Shown: positions 26,538 through 34,802 of the stretch, piece by piece
Layout of the letters: each line of letters begins with the position of its first letter
Numbering within the stretch: position 1 is the first letter of the stretch
Source of the DNA: an uncultured Actinomycetes bacterium
GTDB taxonomy: Bacteria; Actinomycetota; Actinomycetes; Mycobacteriales; Mycobacteriaceae
Direction of reading: 5' to 3'
Assembly: GCA_903862565.1 (NCBI GenBank)
Contig: CAIOYU010000295.1
Coordinates: 1-40,506, forward strand
Length of the DNA stretch: 40,506 bases
Notes under the pieces: generated by a model
What the model saw: only the letters and a program-made list of their open reading frames with translations
Databases searched by the model: none
What the model was told of the DNA's origin: nothing
Position numbers and translations under genes: made by a program

Positions 26538-26659
26538 CGGTGTGGTCCTCCGTTGGCTCGGGTCGTCAATCGCGACACGAGTGTGCCAGCCGAACATGAG
26601 AACGGTGGTCACGACCCACCCGAACCGCCGTGCGGGGAAGGGATGGGACACTGGTCGGC

Positions 26660-27397
26660 GTGTTGCTCACCGGGTTTCCGGCCGGCATGTTGGCGTGTAA
26701 CTGCTACGTGCTGGCCCAGCGCGAAGGGTCGGACGCCATCGTCGTCGACCCCGGTCAGCGCGCCGGCGCGCCGCTGCGCAGAATCCTCGACAAGCATCGG
26801 CTCACCCCGGCGGCGGTCCTGCTCACCCATGGACACATCGACCACATCTGGTCGGCGCAGAAGGTGGCCGACACCTATGGCTGCCCGGTGTTCATTCATC
26901 CCGAGGACCGGCACATGCTGACCGATCCGATCAGGGGCTTCGGTCCGCGGATCGGGCAGGTTGCGCTGGGCGTGCTGTTCCGTGAGCCGCGCCAGGTCAT
27001 CGAGCTGGCCCGTGACGGAGAGATTCTGGACTTCGGCGGCTTTACCGTCGAGGTGGACCACACCCCGGGGCACACCCGGGGATCGGTGGTGTTTCGAGTC
27101 CCCGGCGGGCGGGAGCGAAGCGACTCGGGGATGGGAACCGGCGGGCGGGAGCGAAGCGACTCGGGGATGGGAGCACGCCCCGACGCCGACCTGGCCTTCA
27201 CCGGCGACACCTTGTTCAAGCAGTCCATCGGCCGCACTGACCTGCCCGGCGGCAGCGGCCGCGATCTGCTGGGATCGATCGTCACCAAACTGCTGACCCT
27301 GCACGACGACACCATCGTCCTGCCCGGCCACGGCCCCTCGTCGACCATCGGGGCCGAACGCCGTGCCAACCCGTTCCTGGAAGGCTTGACCCTGTGA
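26660..27397 (+). CDS. Metallo-beta-lactamase-fold hydrolase (glyoxalase II-like, Rv2581c-like)
   Basis: About 245 residues. The zinc site THGHIDH is at 56-62, with further ligand segments DHTPGHTRGSVVF, FTGDTLF and VLPGHGPSSTIG. It resembles glyoxalase II and the hydrolase Rv2581c, both of which split thioesters such as S-lactoyl thiols; the exact substrate is unknown. GTG 26660 is preferred because it aligns with the start of Rv2581c (MLITGFPAG); the frame opens at 26630. Residues about 148-171 contain a duplicated 12-residue block GGRERSDSGMG absent from the Rv2581c sequence I recall, in a loop between the DHTPGHTRG and FTGDTLF motifs. hisS follows after 9 bases. Confidence 0.9.
   Translation: MLLTGFPAGMLACNCYVLAQREGSDAIVVDPGQRAGAPLRRILDKHRLTPAAVLLTHGHIDHIWSAQKVADTYGCPVFIHPEDRHMLTDPIRGFGPRIGQVALGVLFREPRQVIELARDGEILDFGGFTVEVDHTPGHTRGSVVFRVPGGRERSDSGMGTGGRERSDSGMGARPDADLAFTGDTLFKQSIGRTDLPGGSGRDLLGSIVTKLLTLHDDTIVLPGHGPSSTIGAERRANPFLEGLTL
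27102..27173 (+). repeat. 36-bp tandem duplication inserted in frame in the MBL hydrolase
   Basis: Two near-identical 36-base units (27102-27137 and 27138-27173) contain GGGAGCGAAGCGACTCGGGG followed by ATGGGA. They encode GGRERSDSGMG twice, in frame. The DNA word resembles short mycobacterial intergenic repeats, suggesting a repeat element landed in the gene and was duplicated without breaking it. Confidence 0.85.
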
Positions 27398-27406
27398 GCG
27401 ACTGCC

Positions 27407-28666
27407 GTGCCTGATTTCCAGGCCCCCAAGGGCGTCCCGGACTACCTGCCGCCGGATTCCGCGCAGTTCGTCGCAGTCCGCGACGGCCTGCTGGCGGCGG
27501 CGCGTCGCGCCGGTTACGGCGACGTCGAGCTGCCGATCTTCGAGGACACCGGGTTGTTCGCCCGCGGGGTGGGCGAATCCACCGACGTGGTGTCCAAGGA
27601 GATGTACACCTTCGCCGACCGGGGTGAGCGGTCGGTGACCCTGCGCCCGGAGGGAACGGCCGGGGTGATGCGCGCAGTGATCGAGCACGGCCTCGACCGC
27701 GGGGCGCTGCCGGTCAAGCTCTGCTACGCCGGCCCGTTCTTCCGCTACGAGCGGCCACAGGCCGGGCGCTACCGCCAGTTGCAGCAGGTCGGTGTGGAGG
27801 CGATCGGCGTGGACGACCCCGCGCTGGATGCCGAGGTGATCGCGATCGCCGACGCCGGTTTCCGCTCGCTGGGCCTCGACGGATTCCGGTTGGAGATCAC
27901 CTCGTTGGGCGACGACAGCTGCCGCCCGCAGTATCGGGAGCTGTTGCAGCAGTTCCTTTTCGGTCTCGATCTTGACGAGCCCACCCGGCAGCGAGCCGCT
28001 GTGAACCCGTTGCGTGTGCTCGACGACAAGCGGCCGCAGGTGCGCGAGCTCACCGCCAACGCCCCGGTGCTGCTCGATCACCTCTCCGAGACCGCCAAGG
28101 CGCATTTCGACGTCGTGCTCACTCACCTCGACGCGCTGGGGGTGCCGTACGTGATCAATCCCCGGATGGTGCGAGGTTTGGACTACTACACCAAGACCAC
28201 CTTCGAGTTCGTCCACGACGGACTGGGTGCGCAGTCCGGGATCGGCGGGGGTGGGCGGTACGACGGGCTGATGGCCGAACTCGGCGGCCAGAACCTCTCC
28301 GGCATCGGGTTCGGCCTCGGCGTTGATCGCACCATGCTGGCGTTGCGCGCCGAGGGCAAGACGGTGGGCGACACCGCTCGCTGCGACGTGTTCGGTGTGC
28401 CGTTGGGGGAGCAGGCCAAGCTGGAGTTGGCCAAACTCGCCGCAGCGCTGCGGGCCGGCGGCGTCCGGGTCGATATGGCCTACGGCGACCGCGGACTCAA
28501 GGGTGCAATGCGCGCAGCCGACCGTTCAGGCGCCCGGATCGCCCTGGTCGCCGGTGACCGCGACATCGAGGCAGGCACGGTCGGACTGAAGGATCTGTCG
28601 ACCGGGTCCCAAGTCGATGTTCCCGTCAATTCCGTTGTCGCCGAGGTTGTTTCGAAGCTGGCGTGA
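27407..28666 (+). CDS. hisS: Histidyl-tRNA synthetase
   Basis: 419 residues, normal for bacterial HisRS. Class II motifs are visible: [13 protein letters not shown] at the start, motif 2 [20 protein letters not shown] (about 73-92) with [19 protein letters not shown], the histidine-binding [14 protein letters not shown] (about 255-268) and motif 3 [15 protein letters not shown] (about 299-313). The C-terminal anticodon-binding domain ends EVVSKLA. The GTG start lies 9 bases after the hydrolase stop, as in M. tuberculosis where Rv2581c and hisS are adjacent. Confidence 0.97.
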   Translation: MPDFQAPKGVPDYLPPDSAQFVAVRDGLLAAARRAGYGDVELPIFEDTGLFARGVGESTDVVSKEMYTFADRGERSVTLRPEGTAGVMRAVIEHGLDRGALPVKLCYAGPFFRYERPQAGRYRQLQQVGVEAIGVDDPALDAEVIAIADAGFRSLGLDGFRLEITSLGDDSCRPQYRELLQQFLFGLDLDEPTRQRAAVNPLRVLDDKRPQVRELTANAPVLLDHLSETAKAHFDVVLTHLDALGVPYVINPRMVRGLDYYTKTTFEFVHDGLGAQSGIGGGGRYDGLMAELGGQNLSGIGFGLGVDRTMLALRAEGKTVGDTARCDVFGVPLGEQAKLELAKLAAALRAGGVRVDMAYGDRGLKGAMRAADRSGARIALVAGDRDIEAGTVGLKDLSTGSQVDVPVNSVVAEVVSKLA

Positions 28667-28751
28667 GCGATCACGGGCACCCCGGTGAAACCACAGTGAT
28701 TTCTTAACGCCGACGGGGAACCGCTCGCTGGATCTGCTCCGTTGACCGAAT

Positions 28752-29198
28752 ATGAGCGAGTTGATCCAGGGCTACCTGCGTAAGCGGGGGGTGCGGTATT
28801 TCCGAGGACACCACGACGACGAGTACTTCTTCCTCGTCGACGTCCTGGTCGACGGCCGCCACAAGCGACTGAACGTTCACCTTCAGGCAAACGGCGAGTT
28901 GGTGCAGGTCAGCATCGCGCCAGACCGGTATTACCCCGCCTCCGCTCGTGGCCGGCTGGAAGAAGTCGCCGCTCGGTGGAACGCGGAGTATCCAGGGGCC
29001 GAGGTGGTGATCCACGGCTCAAGTGATCCGAGCCGCGTCGGGGTCAGCGTCCACGACTCGATCGGACCGGTCGACATCGTCGGGCTCAGCACCCTCGTCG
29101 ACCACGCCATTACCGGCGCGATCGAGCTTTTCGCCGGGATGCGGCGGGTGGCCGACCCGACGCATCACGAGGGAGTGCCACTGCGGGACGCCGGCTGA
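28752..29198 (+). CDS. YbjN-like hypothetical protein
   Basis: 148 residues, no signal peptide or membrane helix. MSELIQGYLRKRGVRYFRGH.. EYFFLVDVLV resembles the start of YbjN/type III chaperone-like domains, with an alpha-helix then a beta-hairpin layout; the assignment is tentative. The middle (GRLEEVAARWNAEYPGAEVVIHGSS) alternates helix and strand. It lies 85 bases after hisS on the same strand and 44 bases before a secreted-protein gene. No function can be assigned. Confidence 0.7.
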   Translation: MSELIQGYLRKRGVRYFRGHHDDEYFFLVDVLVDGRHKRLNVHLQANGELVQVSIAPDRYYPASARGRLEEVAARWNAEYPGAEVVIHGSSDPSRVGVSVHDSIGPVDIVGLSTLVDHAITGAIELFAGMRRVADPTHHEGVPLRDAG

Positions 29199-29242
29199 GC
29201 CATTCCCGTAACGGCCCGTCATGAGCGGTCGATAGGGGTGGT

Positions 29243-29848
29243 ATGCGACACCTGAAAGCGTCTCTCCACGTGTCGGGGGCTGCGGCGATGGTGGTCGCCG
29301 GGGTGGCCGTGGCCTCCGCGGCCGGCGCCGACCCGAGCACCGCGCCGTCCACCACCGCGCCCTCCAGCACGGAACCGTCGAGCGCAGCGGCGTCGAGCAC
29401 AGCGGCGTCGACCACAGCGCCGTCGACCACGGCGCCGTCGACCACCACGACCGAGCCGAGCAGCACCGCTCCGTCGACGAGTGCTCCGACGACAACTGGC
29501 ACGCCCAGCAGCACCGGCGCCGTCCCCGCCGGGGCCCATCAGGTCACCTACACGGTGACCACCACCAGCGATCTGACCGCCAACATCTACTACGTGACCG
29601 CCGATCCGCCCAGTCAGAGCGCGGTCAACGATCCGAAGTACATGCCGATGGTCCGCCCGACGGTGGGTCCGGGCTCGCCCTGGACGCTGCAGACCACCCT
29701 GAAGGACGCCACGACGTGGGCCTTCGTCAGCGCCAGCGGAGGCTTGCGGGTGAACCCCGAGTTCCACTGCGAGATTGCGGTGGACGGCCAGGTCGTGGTC
29801 TCCCAGCAGGGCGGCAGCGGCGTGCAGTGCGCGCTGCGTCCCTGGTAG
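29243..29848 (+). CDS. Secreted Ser/Thr-rich protein with MmpS-like C-terminal domain
   Basis: 201 residues. An N-terminal signal peptide (hydrophobic AAAMVVAGVAVASAAGA, cleavage likely near residue 28) is followed by a low-complexity Ser/Thr/Pro/Ala linker of about 65 residues (PSTTAPSTTAPSTTTTEPSS), a likely O-mannosylation zone. The C-terminal 100 residues (QVTYTVTTTSDLTANIYYV ... PWTLQTTL ... CEIAVDGQVVVSQ .. VQC) share the order of motifs with the MmpS encoded at 34161: [26 protein letters not shown] and a C-terminal Cys. This suggests a beta-sandwich with a disulphide. It is predicted to be exported and not membrane-bound. Confidence 0.75.
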   Translation: MRHLKASLHVSGAAAMVVAGVAVASAAGADPSTAPSTTAPSSTEPSSAAASSTAASTTAPSTTAPSTTTTEPSSTAPSTSAPTTTGTPSSTGAVPAGAHQVTYTVTTTSDLTANIYYVTADPPSQSAVNDPKYMPMVRPTVGPGSPWTLQTTLKDATTWAFVSASGGLRVNPEFHCEIAVDGQVVVSQQGGSGVQCALRPW

Positions 29849-29875
29849 TCACCGGAACCGGTCAGGTGCGGGCGG

Positions 29876-30748
29876 TCACCCCAGGTTGGTTGCGCTGAAG
29901 GTGTCGCACTTCTTGGGGTCACCGGTCTGGTAGCCGACGGTGAACCACTTCTGCCGCTGCGCGGAGGACCCGTGGGTCCAGCTCTCCGGGTTGACCCGGC
30001 CGGTGGTCGCCTTCTGGATCCGGTCGTCGCCGACGGAGGCCGCCGCCGACAGCGCGTCGGCAATGTCCTTGTCACTCAACGGTTCCAGGTACGTCACGTC
30101 GGTACCGGGCTGCTTGGTGATGGCCGCGTAGTGTGCCCACACTCCGGCGTAGCAGTCGGCCTGCAACTCGGAGCGCACCCCGCCGCCGGTGGCACCCTGG
30201 GCGCCCTTTTGTGCACGGCTGAGATCACCGAGCAGGTTCTGGACGTGGTGCCCGTACTCGTGGGCCACGACGTACTCCTGGGCCAACGGGCCACCACTGG
30301 AGCCGAATTCGGTCTTGAGCACGTTGAAGAAGTCGACGTCGAAGTAGGCGGTCTGGTCGGCTGGGCAGTAGAACGGGCCCATGTCGCTGCTGGCAGCGCC
30401 ACAGCCGGTCTGCACCTGGCCCTTGAACAGCTGTGTCCGCGGCTTGCGGTAACCCTTGAGCAGTTGCGACCAGATGGCGTCCAGCGAGTTGGTGGTGGCC
30501 ACCACCCGGCACTCGGCGTACTTGTTGGCATCCGCCCCGGTCTTGCACTGGCTCAGGTCGAAGCCCGGCTGGGACTGGCTGGGGCCGATCGGCTGCTGCA
30601 TCACCGGTCCGGGATCGACTCCGAGGAACAGTGCGAGCAACAGGATCACCAGGCCCCCGAGGCCGCCGCCGAGCGCGATGCCCCGGCCGGCGCCACCGCT
30701 GCTGCCGACGCTGCTCGTGTCGATCCGCATGCCTTCGTTGAAGGTCAT
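29876..30748 (-). CDS. Neutral zinc metallopeptidase, YpfJ family (Rv2575-like)
   Basis: 290 residues. One membrane helix near the N-terminus (LGGGLGGLVILLLALFLGV, about 28-44) anchors an outward-facing domain. The zinc site HEYGHH is at 163-168 (HExxH 163-167), and ELQADCYAGVWAH (about 190-202) provides the third-ligand region. Paired Cys residues (68/80, 116/128) suggest disulphides. The family (PF04228, putative neutral zinc metallopeptidase) has no settled substrate. ATG 30748 has AAGGAG 8 bases upstream. It is divergent from aspS. Confidence 0.92.
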   Translation of the reverse strand: MTFNEGMRIDTSSVGSSGGAGRGIALGGGLGGLVILLLALFLGVDPGPVMQQPIGPSQSQPGFDLSQCKTGADANKYAECRVVATTNSLDAIWSQLLKGYRKPRTQLFKGQVQTGCGAASSDMGPFYCPADQTAYFDVDFFNVLKTEFGSSGGPLAQEYVVAHEYGHHVQNLLGDLSRAQKGAQGATGGGVRSELQADCYAGVWAHYAAITKQPGTDVTYLEPLSDKDIADALSAAASVGDDRIQKATTGRVNPESWTHGSSAQRQKWFTVGYQTGDPKKCDTFSATNLG

Positions 30749-30894
30749 GACCGCACTCCTTGAGATCGGCCCGTTCGGCCGGGCGACTGCCGCGGTCCAG
30801 TTTGCCACAGCGCGGTCCGCCGATGGCGCTGTCGGAGAACCTCCTAGACTTGGCACCCGATTCCCGTTTCTCGCCTATCTCCCAGGAGTTCTTG

Positions 30895-32691
30895 GTGCTG
30901 CGCACTCATGCCGCCGGTTCGTTGCGGGCCTCCGATGCCGGACAAACGGTCACGCTGGCCGGATGGGTGGCCCGCCGACGCGACCACGGTGGCGTGATCT
31001 TCATCGACCTGCGCGATGGCGCCGGGGTTCGGCAAGGCGTGGCCCAGGTGGTCTTCCGGGACGAGGCGGTGCTCGCCCAGGCACACCGCCTGCGCTCCGA
31101 GTTCTGCGTCTCCGTCGAGGGCGTGGTGGAGATCCGGCCCGAGGGCAACGCCAACCCGGACATCGCCACCGGCGACGTCGAGGTCAACGCGACCTCGCTG
31201 ACGGTGCTGGGGGAGTGCGCGCCGCTGCCCTTCCAACTCGACGAACCCGCCGGCGAGGAAGCGCGGCTCAAGCACCGCTACCTGGATCTGCGCCGGGAGG
31301 GCGGGCCTGGCGACGCGCTGCGGCTGCGCTCGAAGGCCAACGCCGCGGCCCGTTCGGTGCTGGCCGGCCACGACTTCGTGGAGATCGAGACCCCGACGCT
31401 GACGCGCTCCACCCCCGAAGGCGCGCGGGATTTCCTGGTGCCGGCCAGATTGCAGCCGGGCTCGTTCTACGCGCTGCCGCAGAGCCCGCAGCTGTTCAAG
31501 CAGCTGCTCATGGTGGCTGGGATGGAGCGCTACTACCAGATCGCGCGCTGCTACCGCGACGAGGACTTCCGCGCCGACCGCCAGCCCGAGTTCACCCAGC
31601 TCGACATCGAGATGAGTTTCGTCGACTCCGACGACGTGATCTCAGTTGCCGAGGAGATCCTCGCCTCGCTGTGGGCGCTCATCGGTTACGACCTGCAGCG
31701 GCCCATCCCGCGGATGACCTACGCCGACGCGATGCGCCGGTTCGGTTCGGACAAGCCGGACCTGCGCTTCGGTCTGGAACTGGTCGAGTGCACCGAGTAC
31801 TTCGTCGACACCCCGTTCCGGGTGTTCCAGGCGCCCTACGTGGGTGCTGTGGTGATGCCCGGCGGTGCCTCCCAGCCCCGCCGGACCCTGGACGGCTGGC
31901 AGGAGTGGGCAAAGCAGCGCGGCCACAAGGGCCTGGCATACGTGCTCATCGGGGAGGACGGCACGCTGGGCGGACCGGTGGCCAAGAACCTCTCCGACGC
32001 CGAGCGTGACGGGTTGACCGCCCGGGTCGGCGCGCAACCCGGTGACTGCGTGTTCTTCTCGGCCGGCCCGGTGAAGAGTTGCCGCGCGCTGCTGGGCGCG
32101 ACCCGCGGGGAGATCGCCCGCCGCCTGGACATGATCGACCCGGCCGCCTGGGCGTTCGTGTGGATCGTCGACCCGCCGCTGTTCGAACCCGCCGGTGACG
32201 CAACGGCCGCCGGGGACGTGGCGGTGGGCGCCGGCGCCTGGACGGCGGTGCACCACGCATTCACCGCGCCCAAGCCCGGCCATGATGCTGCCATCGACTC
32301 CGATCCCGGAGCGGTGCTCGCCGACGCCTACGACATCGTCTGCAACGGGCATGAGATCGGTGGCGGCTCGGTGCGTATCCACCGCCGGGACATCCAGGAA
32401 CGGGTCTTCTCGGTCATGGGCATCGGGCCCGAAGAGGCCGGCGAAAAATTCGGATTCCTGTTGGACGCCTTCACCTTCGGCGCTCCGCCACACGGCGGAA
32501 TCGCCTTCGGCTGGGATCGCATCACCGCCCTGTTGTTCGGCGCTGATTCGATCCGGGACGTCATCGCGTTCCCCAAGTCCGGCGGTGGCGTCGACCCCCT
32601 CACCGATGCCCCGGCACCCATCACCGCCCAGCAGCGCAAGGAGTCCGGAGTGGACGCCAAGCCCGACGTGCGGGCCCGCGCCGATCAGTAA
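30895..32691 (+). CDS. aspS: Aspartyl-tRNA synthetase (probably non-discriminating Asp/Asn type)
   Basis: 598 residues of the bacterial-type AspRS, with the N-terminal anticodon-binding OB fold ([34 protein letters not shown]), motif 2 [21 protein letters not shown], the large GAD insertion and motif 3 [16 protein letters not shown] near the end. Most of the protein matches M. tuberculosis AspS (Rv2572c, from memory), which is non-discriminating where AsnRS is absent; that is inferred here. The GTG at 30895 has AGGAG 6 bases upstream; TTG 30892 is possible. Compared with the sequence I recall, GVRQG is inserted before VAQVVFRD. Confidence 0.95.
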   Translation: MLRTHAAGSLRASDAGQTVTLAGWVARRRDHGGVIFIDLRDGAGVRQGVAQVVFRDEAVLAQAHRLRSEFCVSVEGVVEIRPEGNANPDIATGDVEVNATSLTVLGECAPLPFQLDEPAGEEARLKHRYLDLRREGGPGDALRLRSKANAAARSVLAGHDFVEIETPTLTRSTPEGARDFLVPARLQPGSFYALPQSPQLFKQLLMVAGMERYYQIARCYRDEDFRADRQPEFTQLDIEMSFVDSDDVISVAEEILASLWALIGYDLQRPIPRMTYADAMRRFGSDKPDLRFGLELVECTEYFVDTPFRVFQAPYVGAVVMPGGASQPRRTLDGWQEWAKQRGHKGLAYVLIGEDGTLGGPVAKNLSDAERDGLTARVGAQPGDCVFFSAGPVKSCRALLGATRGEIARRLDMIDPAAWAFVWIVDPPLFEPAGDATAAGDVAVGAGAWTAVHHAFTAPKPGHDAAIDSDPGAVLADAYDIVCNGHEIGGGSVRIHRRDIQERVFSVMGIGPEEAGEKFGFLLDAFTFGAPPHGGIAFGWDRITALLFGADSIRDVIAFPKSGGGVDPLTDAPAPITAQQRKESGVDAKPDVRARADQ

Positions 32692-32701
32692 TATCGGGGC
32701 G

Positions 32702-34045
32702 GTGGACAACCAACTGGCCTACATCGACCAAGGCTCTTTCCTCGCACTGCGGGCCCTGGGCCACGAGCCGGTGCAGCAGTTGGTGTGGGTCTACGACCAC
32801 GACATCAACGTCGAGCGACTTCGTGAGGTCCACCGCAACCTGGGGTACACCCTGCTCGGGCGGCGGATCGAATGCTCCCTGCTTCCGTTCGGGCGGCACC
32901 GCTGGGTGAGCGCTCCCCACCAGGCCGATCTGGAAGTGTGCGCGGTCCGCCCGCGATCGGAATTGATGCTGTGGGCCGACGAGCAGGGGATCACCCCGGT
33001 CGATCCCGAGCACGGGCCGGCCTGGCGGATGGCGGTCGTGCCGTTCATCGAGGGCGGTGGTGCGGTCACTCTGGTGGTGTCGCACTCGGTGGCCGATGTG
33101 GGAGCCACGCTGGCGTCCATTTTCGCCGCGGCGACCGGGATGAAGCAGGAGTTCGGGTATCCGCCCCCCGGTTCCCGCCCCAAGGGGCAGGCGCTGCGGG
33201 AGGACCTCAAGATCGCCCGGCAGGCGGTACCCGAGATGCGCGTGGCGTTGAAGGCGGCGACCGCGGTGGTGCGCGACGAACGCCCCTCGAAGTCGCAGGC
33301 CAAGAAGTCCCAGGCCAAGAAGTCCGAGGCCGACATCCAGACCCACCCGTACGCCCCGGCGATCAGGCCCACTGTGTGCGCGGTCGTCCCCGCCGTCGAG
33401 TGGGACGCCAAGGCAGCTGAACTCGGGGGAACCAGCGGTGCTCTGGTGGCCGGCTTCGCCTCCCGCCTCGGGTACCTCATGGGTCGGGCCCGGCCCGACG
33501 GGACGGTGGCCCTGCAGTTCCCGGTGAGCGAACGGGGAGACGGCGACACCCGCGCCAACGCCCTGACGGGGATGACGGTGATGACCAACCCGAACGAGGT
33601 GATCACCAGCCTGGCGGCGGTGCGCAACGACCTCAAGACGGGGCTCAAAGAGGCGGCCGCCACCCAGCACAAGATGCTGGCCCCACTGCCACTGGCCCCG
33701 GTCACGCCCAAGCGGGTGGTCCGGCAACTCGTCGGACTCGCCAATGCCGAAGGCCCGGTGGTGGGGTGCACGAACCTCGGTGACGTCCCGACCGTACTGA
33801 CACAACTCGACGGGACCGACGCCGAGTACGTTATCGCGCGCGGCGTCGAGTGGAAGGTCACCCCGTCGGAATTGGACCGCATCGGCAACTGGCTGCTGGT
33901 CGGGTCCGGCCGGGTCGGCGGCAAGGTTCTCTTGTTCGCCACGTCCTGGCAGGTCGGCGCGGCCAACTCCAAGGACGACCTTGCCCGTGTGGTCGACCAG
34001 GCACTCGCCGACTTCGGTCTTTCCGGGACCTTCGTCGGCCGGTGA
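32702..34045 (+). CDS. PapA-like acyltransferase (condensation/WS-DGAT superfamily)
   Basis: 447 residues. The catalytic HxxxD is HSVAD at 128-132 (TLVVSHSVADVGA), the signature of the condensation-domain superfamily that includes PapA polyketide-associated acyltransferases and wax ester synthases. The start LAYIDQGSFLALRALGHEPVQQLVWVYDHDI (about 5-35) also fits PapA proteins. A Lys/Ser/Gln/Ala linker repeat, KSQAKKSQAKKSEAD (about 199-213), separates the two halves. The GTG at 32702 follows aspS by 10 bases. The mmpS-mmpL pair downstream suggests it esterifies a lipid that MmpL exports; the acyl donor and acceptor are unknown. Confidence 0.75.
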   Translation: MDNQLAYIDQGSFLALRALGHEPVQQLVWVYDHDINVERLREVHRNLGYTLLGRRIECSLLPFGRHRWVSAPHQADLEVCAVRPRSELMLWADEQGITPVDPEHGPAWRMAVVPFIEGGGAVTLVVSHSVADVGATLASIFAAATGMKQEFGYPPPGSRPKGQALREDLKIARQAVPEMRVALKAATAVVRDERPSKSQAKKSQAKKSEADIQTHPYAPAIRPTVCAVVPAVEWDAKAAELGGTSGALVAGFASRLGYLMGRARPDGTVALQFPVSERGDGDTRANALTGMTVMTNPNEVITSLAAVRNDLKTGLKEAAATQHKMLAPLPLAPVTPKRVVRQLVGLANAEGPVVGCTNLGDVPTVLTQLDGTDAEYVIARGVEWKVTPSELDRIGNWLLVGSGRVGGKVLLFATSWQVGAANSKDDLARVVDQALADFGLSGTFVGR

Positions 34046-34101
34046 TCCCGCCGGCGGTGGCCCGGGCGATTGCGGCGGGTGATGACGCTCGTCACCCGGG
34101 C

Positions 34102-34131
34102 TTAGCATCGGGGAACTGTTAGTTCTACTAT
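34102..34131 (+). promoter_or_regulatory. Candidate promoter of mmpS-mmpL
   Basis: TTAGCA (34102-34107) and TACTAT (34126-34131) are separated by 18 bases, a housekeeping-sigma spacing, in an AT-rich island 30 bases before the mmpS start. A GGGTGA/TCACCC hairpin lies just upstream (about 34077-34097) and may end transcription from the acyltransferase gene. By-eye prediction. Confidence 0.4.
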
Positions 34132-34160
34132 GTAGCGGTGGTGGTCGTGGGAAATCGGGC

Positions 34161-34802
34161 ATGACGGTCGACAGTGCCGCGCAGCCGACTCCGGAGGCGG
34201 TGCGGCCCCACGCTGCCGCCGCTCAGGGCGACCCGGCAGCCGGCGGTACCGACTCCATGCTCAGCCGGCGGCAGAGGCGGCGTGCGAAAAACGAGTCGAA
34301 AGCCGACGCCAAAGTCGCCAAGACGAAGGCCAAACCCCGACGTCGCCCGCGCCGCACTCTGGGCTACTGGCTCATGCGGTTCCTGCGCAAGGCGTGGATG
34401 CCGTTGCTGATCGTGATCGTGGTCACGGTCGCGGCCTTCGTCGTCGACCGCCTGCACGGGGTGTTCGGCAAGACCGAGATCACCCGCGAGGGCAGTGGCC
34501 TGGCAAACGACCCCAAACCTTTCAACCCCAAGTCGGTCACCTACGAGATCTTCGGCCCCCCCGGGGCCGTGGCGACCATCAACTACCTCGACCTGGACGC
34601 CGAACCGCAGATCGCCCGCGATGTCGCACTGCCGTGGTCGCTCACTCTGACCACAACGGCCCCGGCCGCCGGTGCGAATATCGTCGCCCAGGGCACCAGT
34701 GACACCATCGGATGCCGCATCACCATCGACGGCGTGGTCAAGGACGAGAAGATCTCCACCGGCGTCAGCGCCCAGACCTTCTGTTTCGTCAAGTCCGGAT
34801 GA
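34161..34802 (+). CDS. MmpS family membrane protein
   Basis: 213 residues. One membrane helix (about 80-96, [15 protein letters not shown]) is followed by the MmpS periplasmic beta-domain: [47 protein letters not shown] and a terminal Cys. The N-terminal cytosolic part, about 78 residues and strongly basic ([28 protein letters not shown]), is much longer than in the usual 140-residue MmpS. MmpS proteins assist MmpL lipid or siderophore exporters. The stop overlaps the mmpL start (ATGA), so the two are cotranslated. Confidence 0.92.
   Translation: MTVDSAAQPTPEAVRPHAAAAQGDPAAGGTDSMLSRRQRRRAKNESKADAKVAKTKAKPRRRPRRTLGYWLMRFLRKAWMPLLIVIVVTVAAFVVDRLHGVFGKTEITREGSGLANDPKPFNPKSVTYEIFGPPGAVATINYLDLDAEPQIARDVALPWSLTLTTTAPAAGANIVAQGTSDTIGCRITIDGVVKDEKISTGVSAQTFCFVKSG

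Noticed and set aside
26538..26651. Longer ppiB starting near 26651
   Set aside because: The GTG at 26537 has a good ribosome binding site and matches the conserved start; upstream residues look like an untranslated open frame.
30760..30894. Upstream in-frame extension of aspS from 30760
   Set aside because: The 45 extra residues do not match the family, and GTG 30895 has a well-placed AGGAG.
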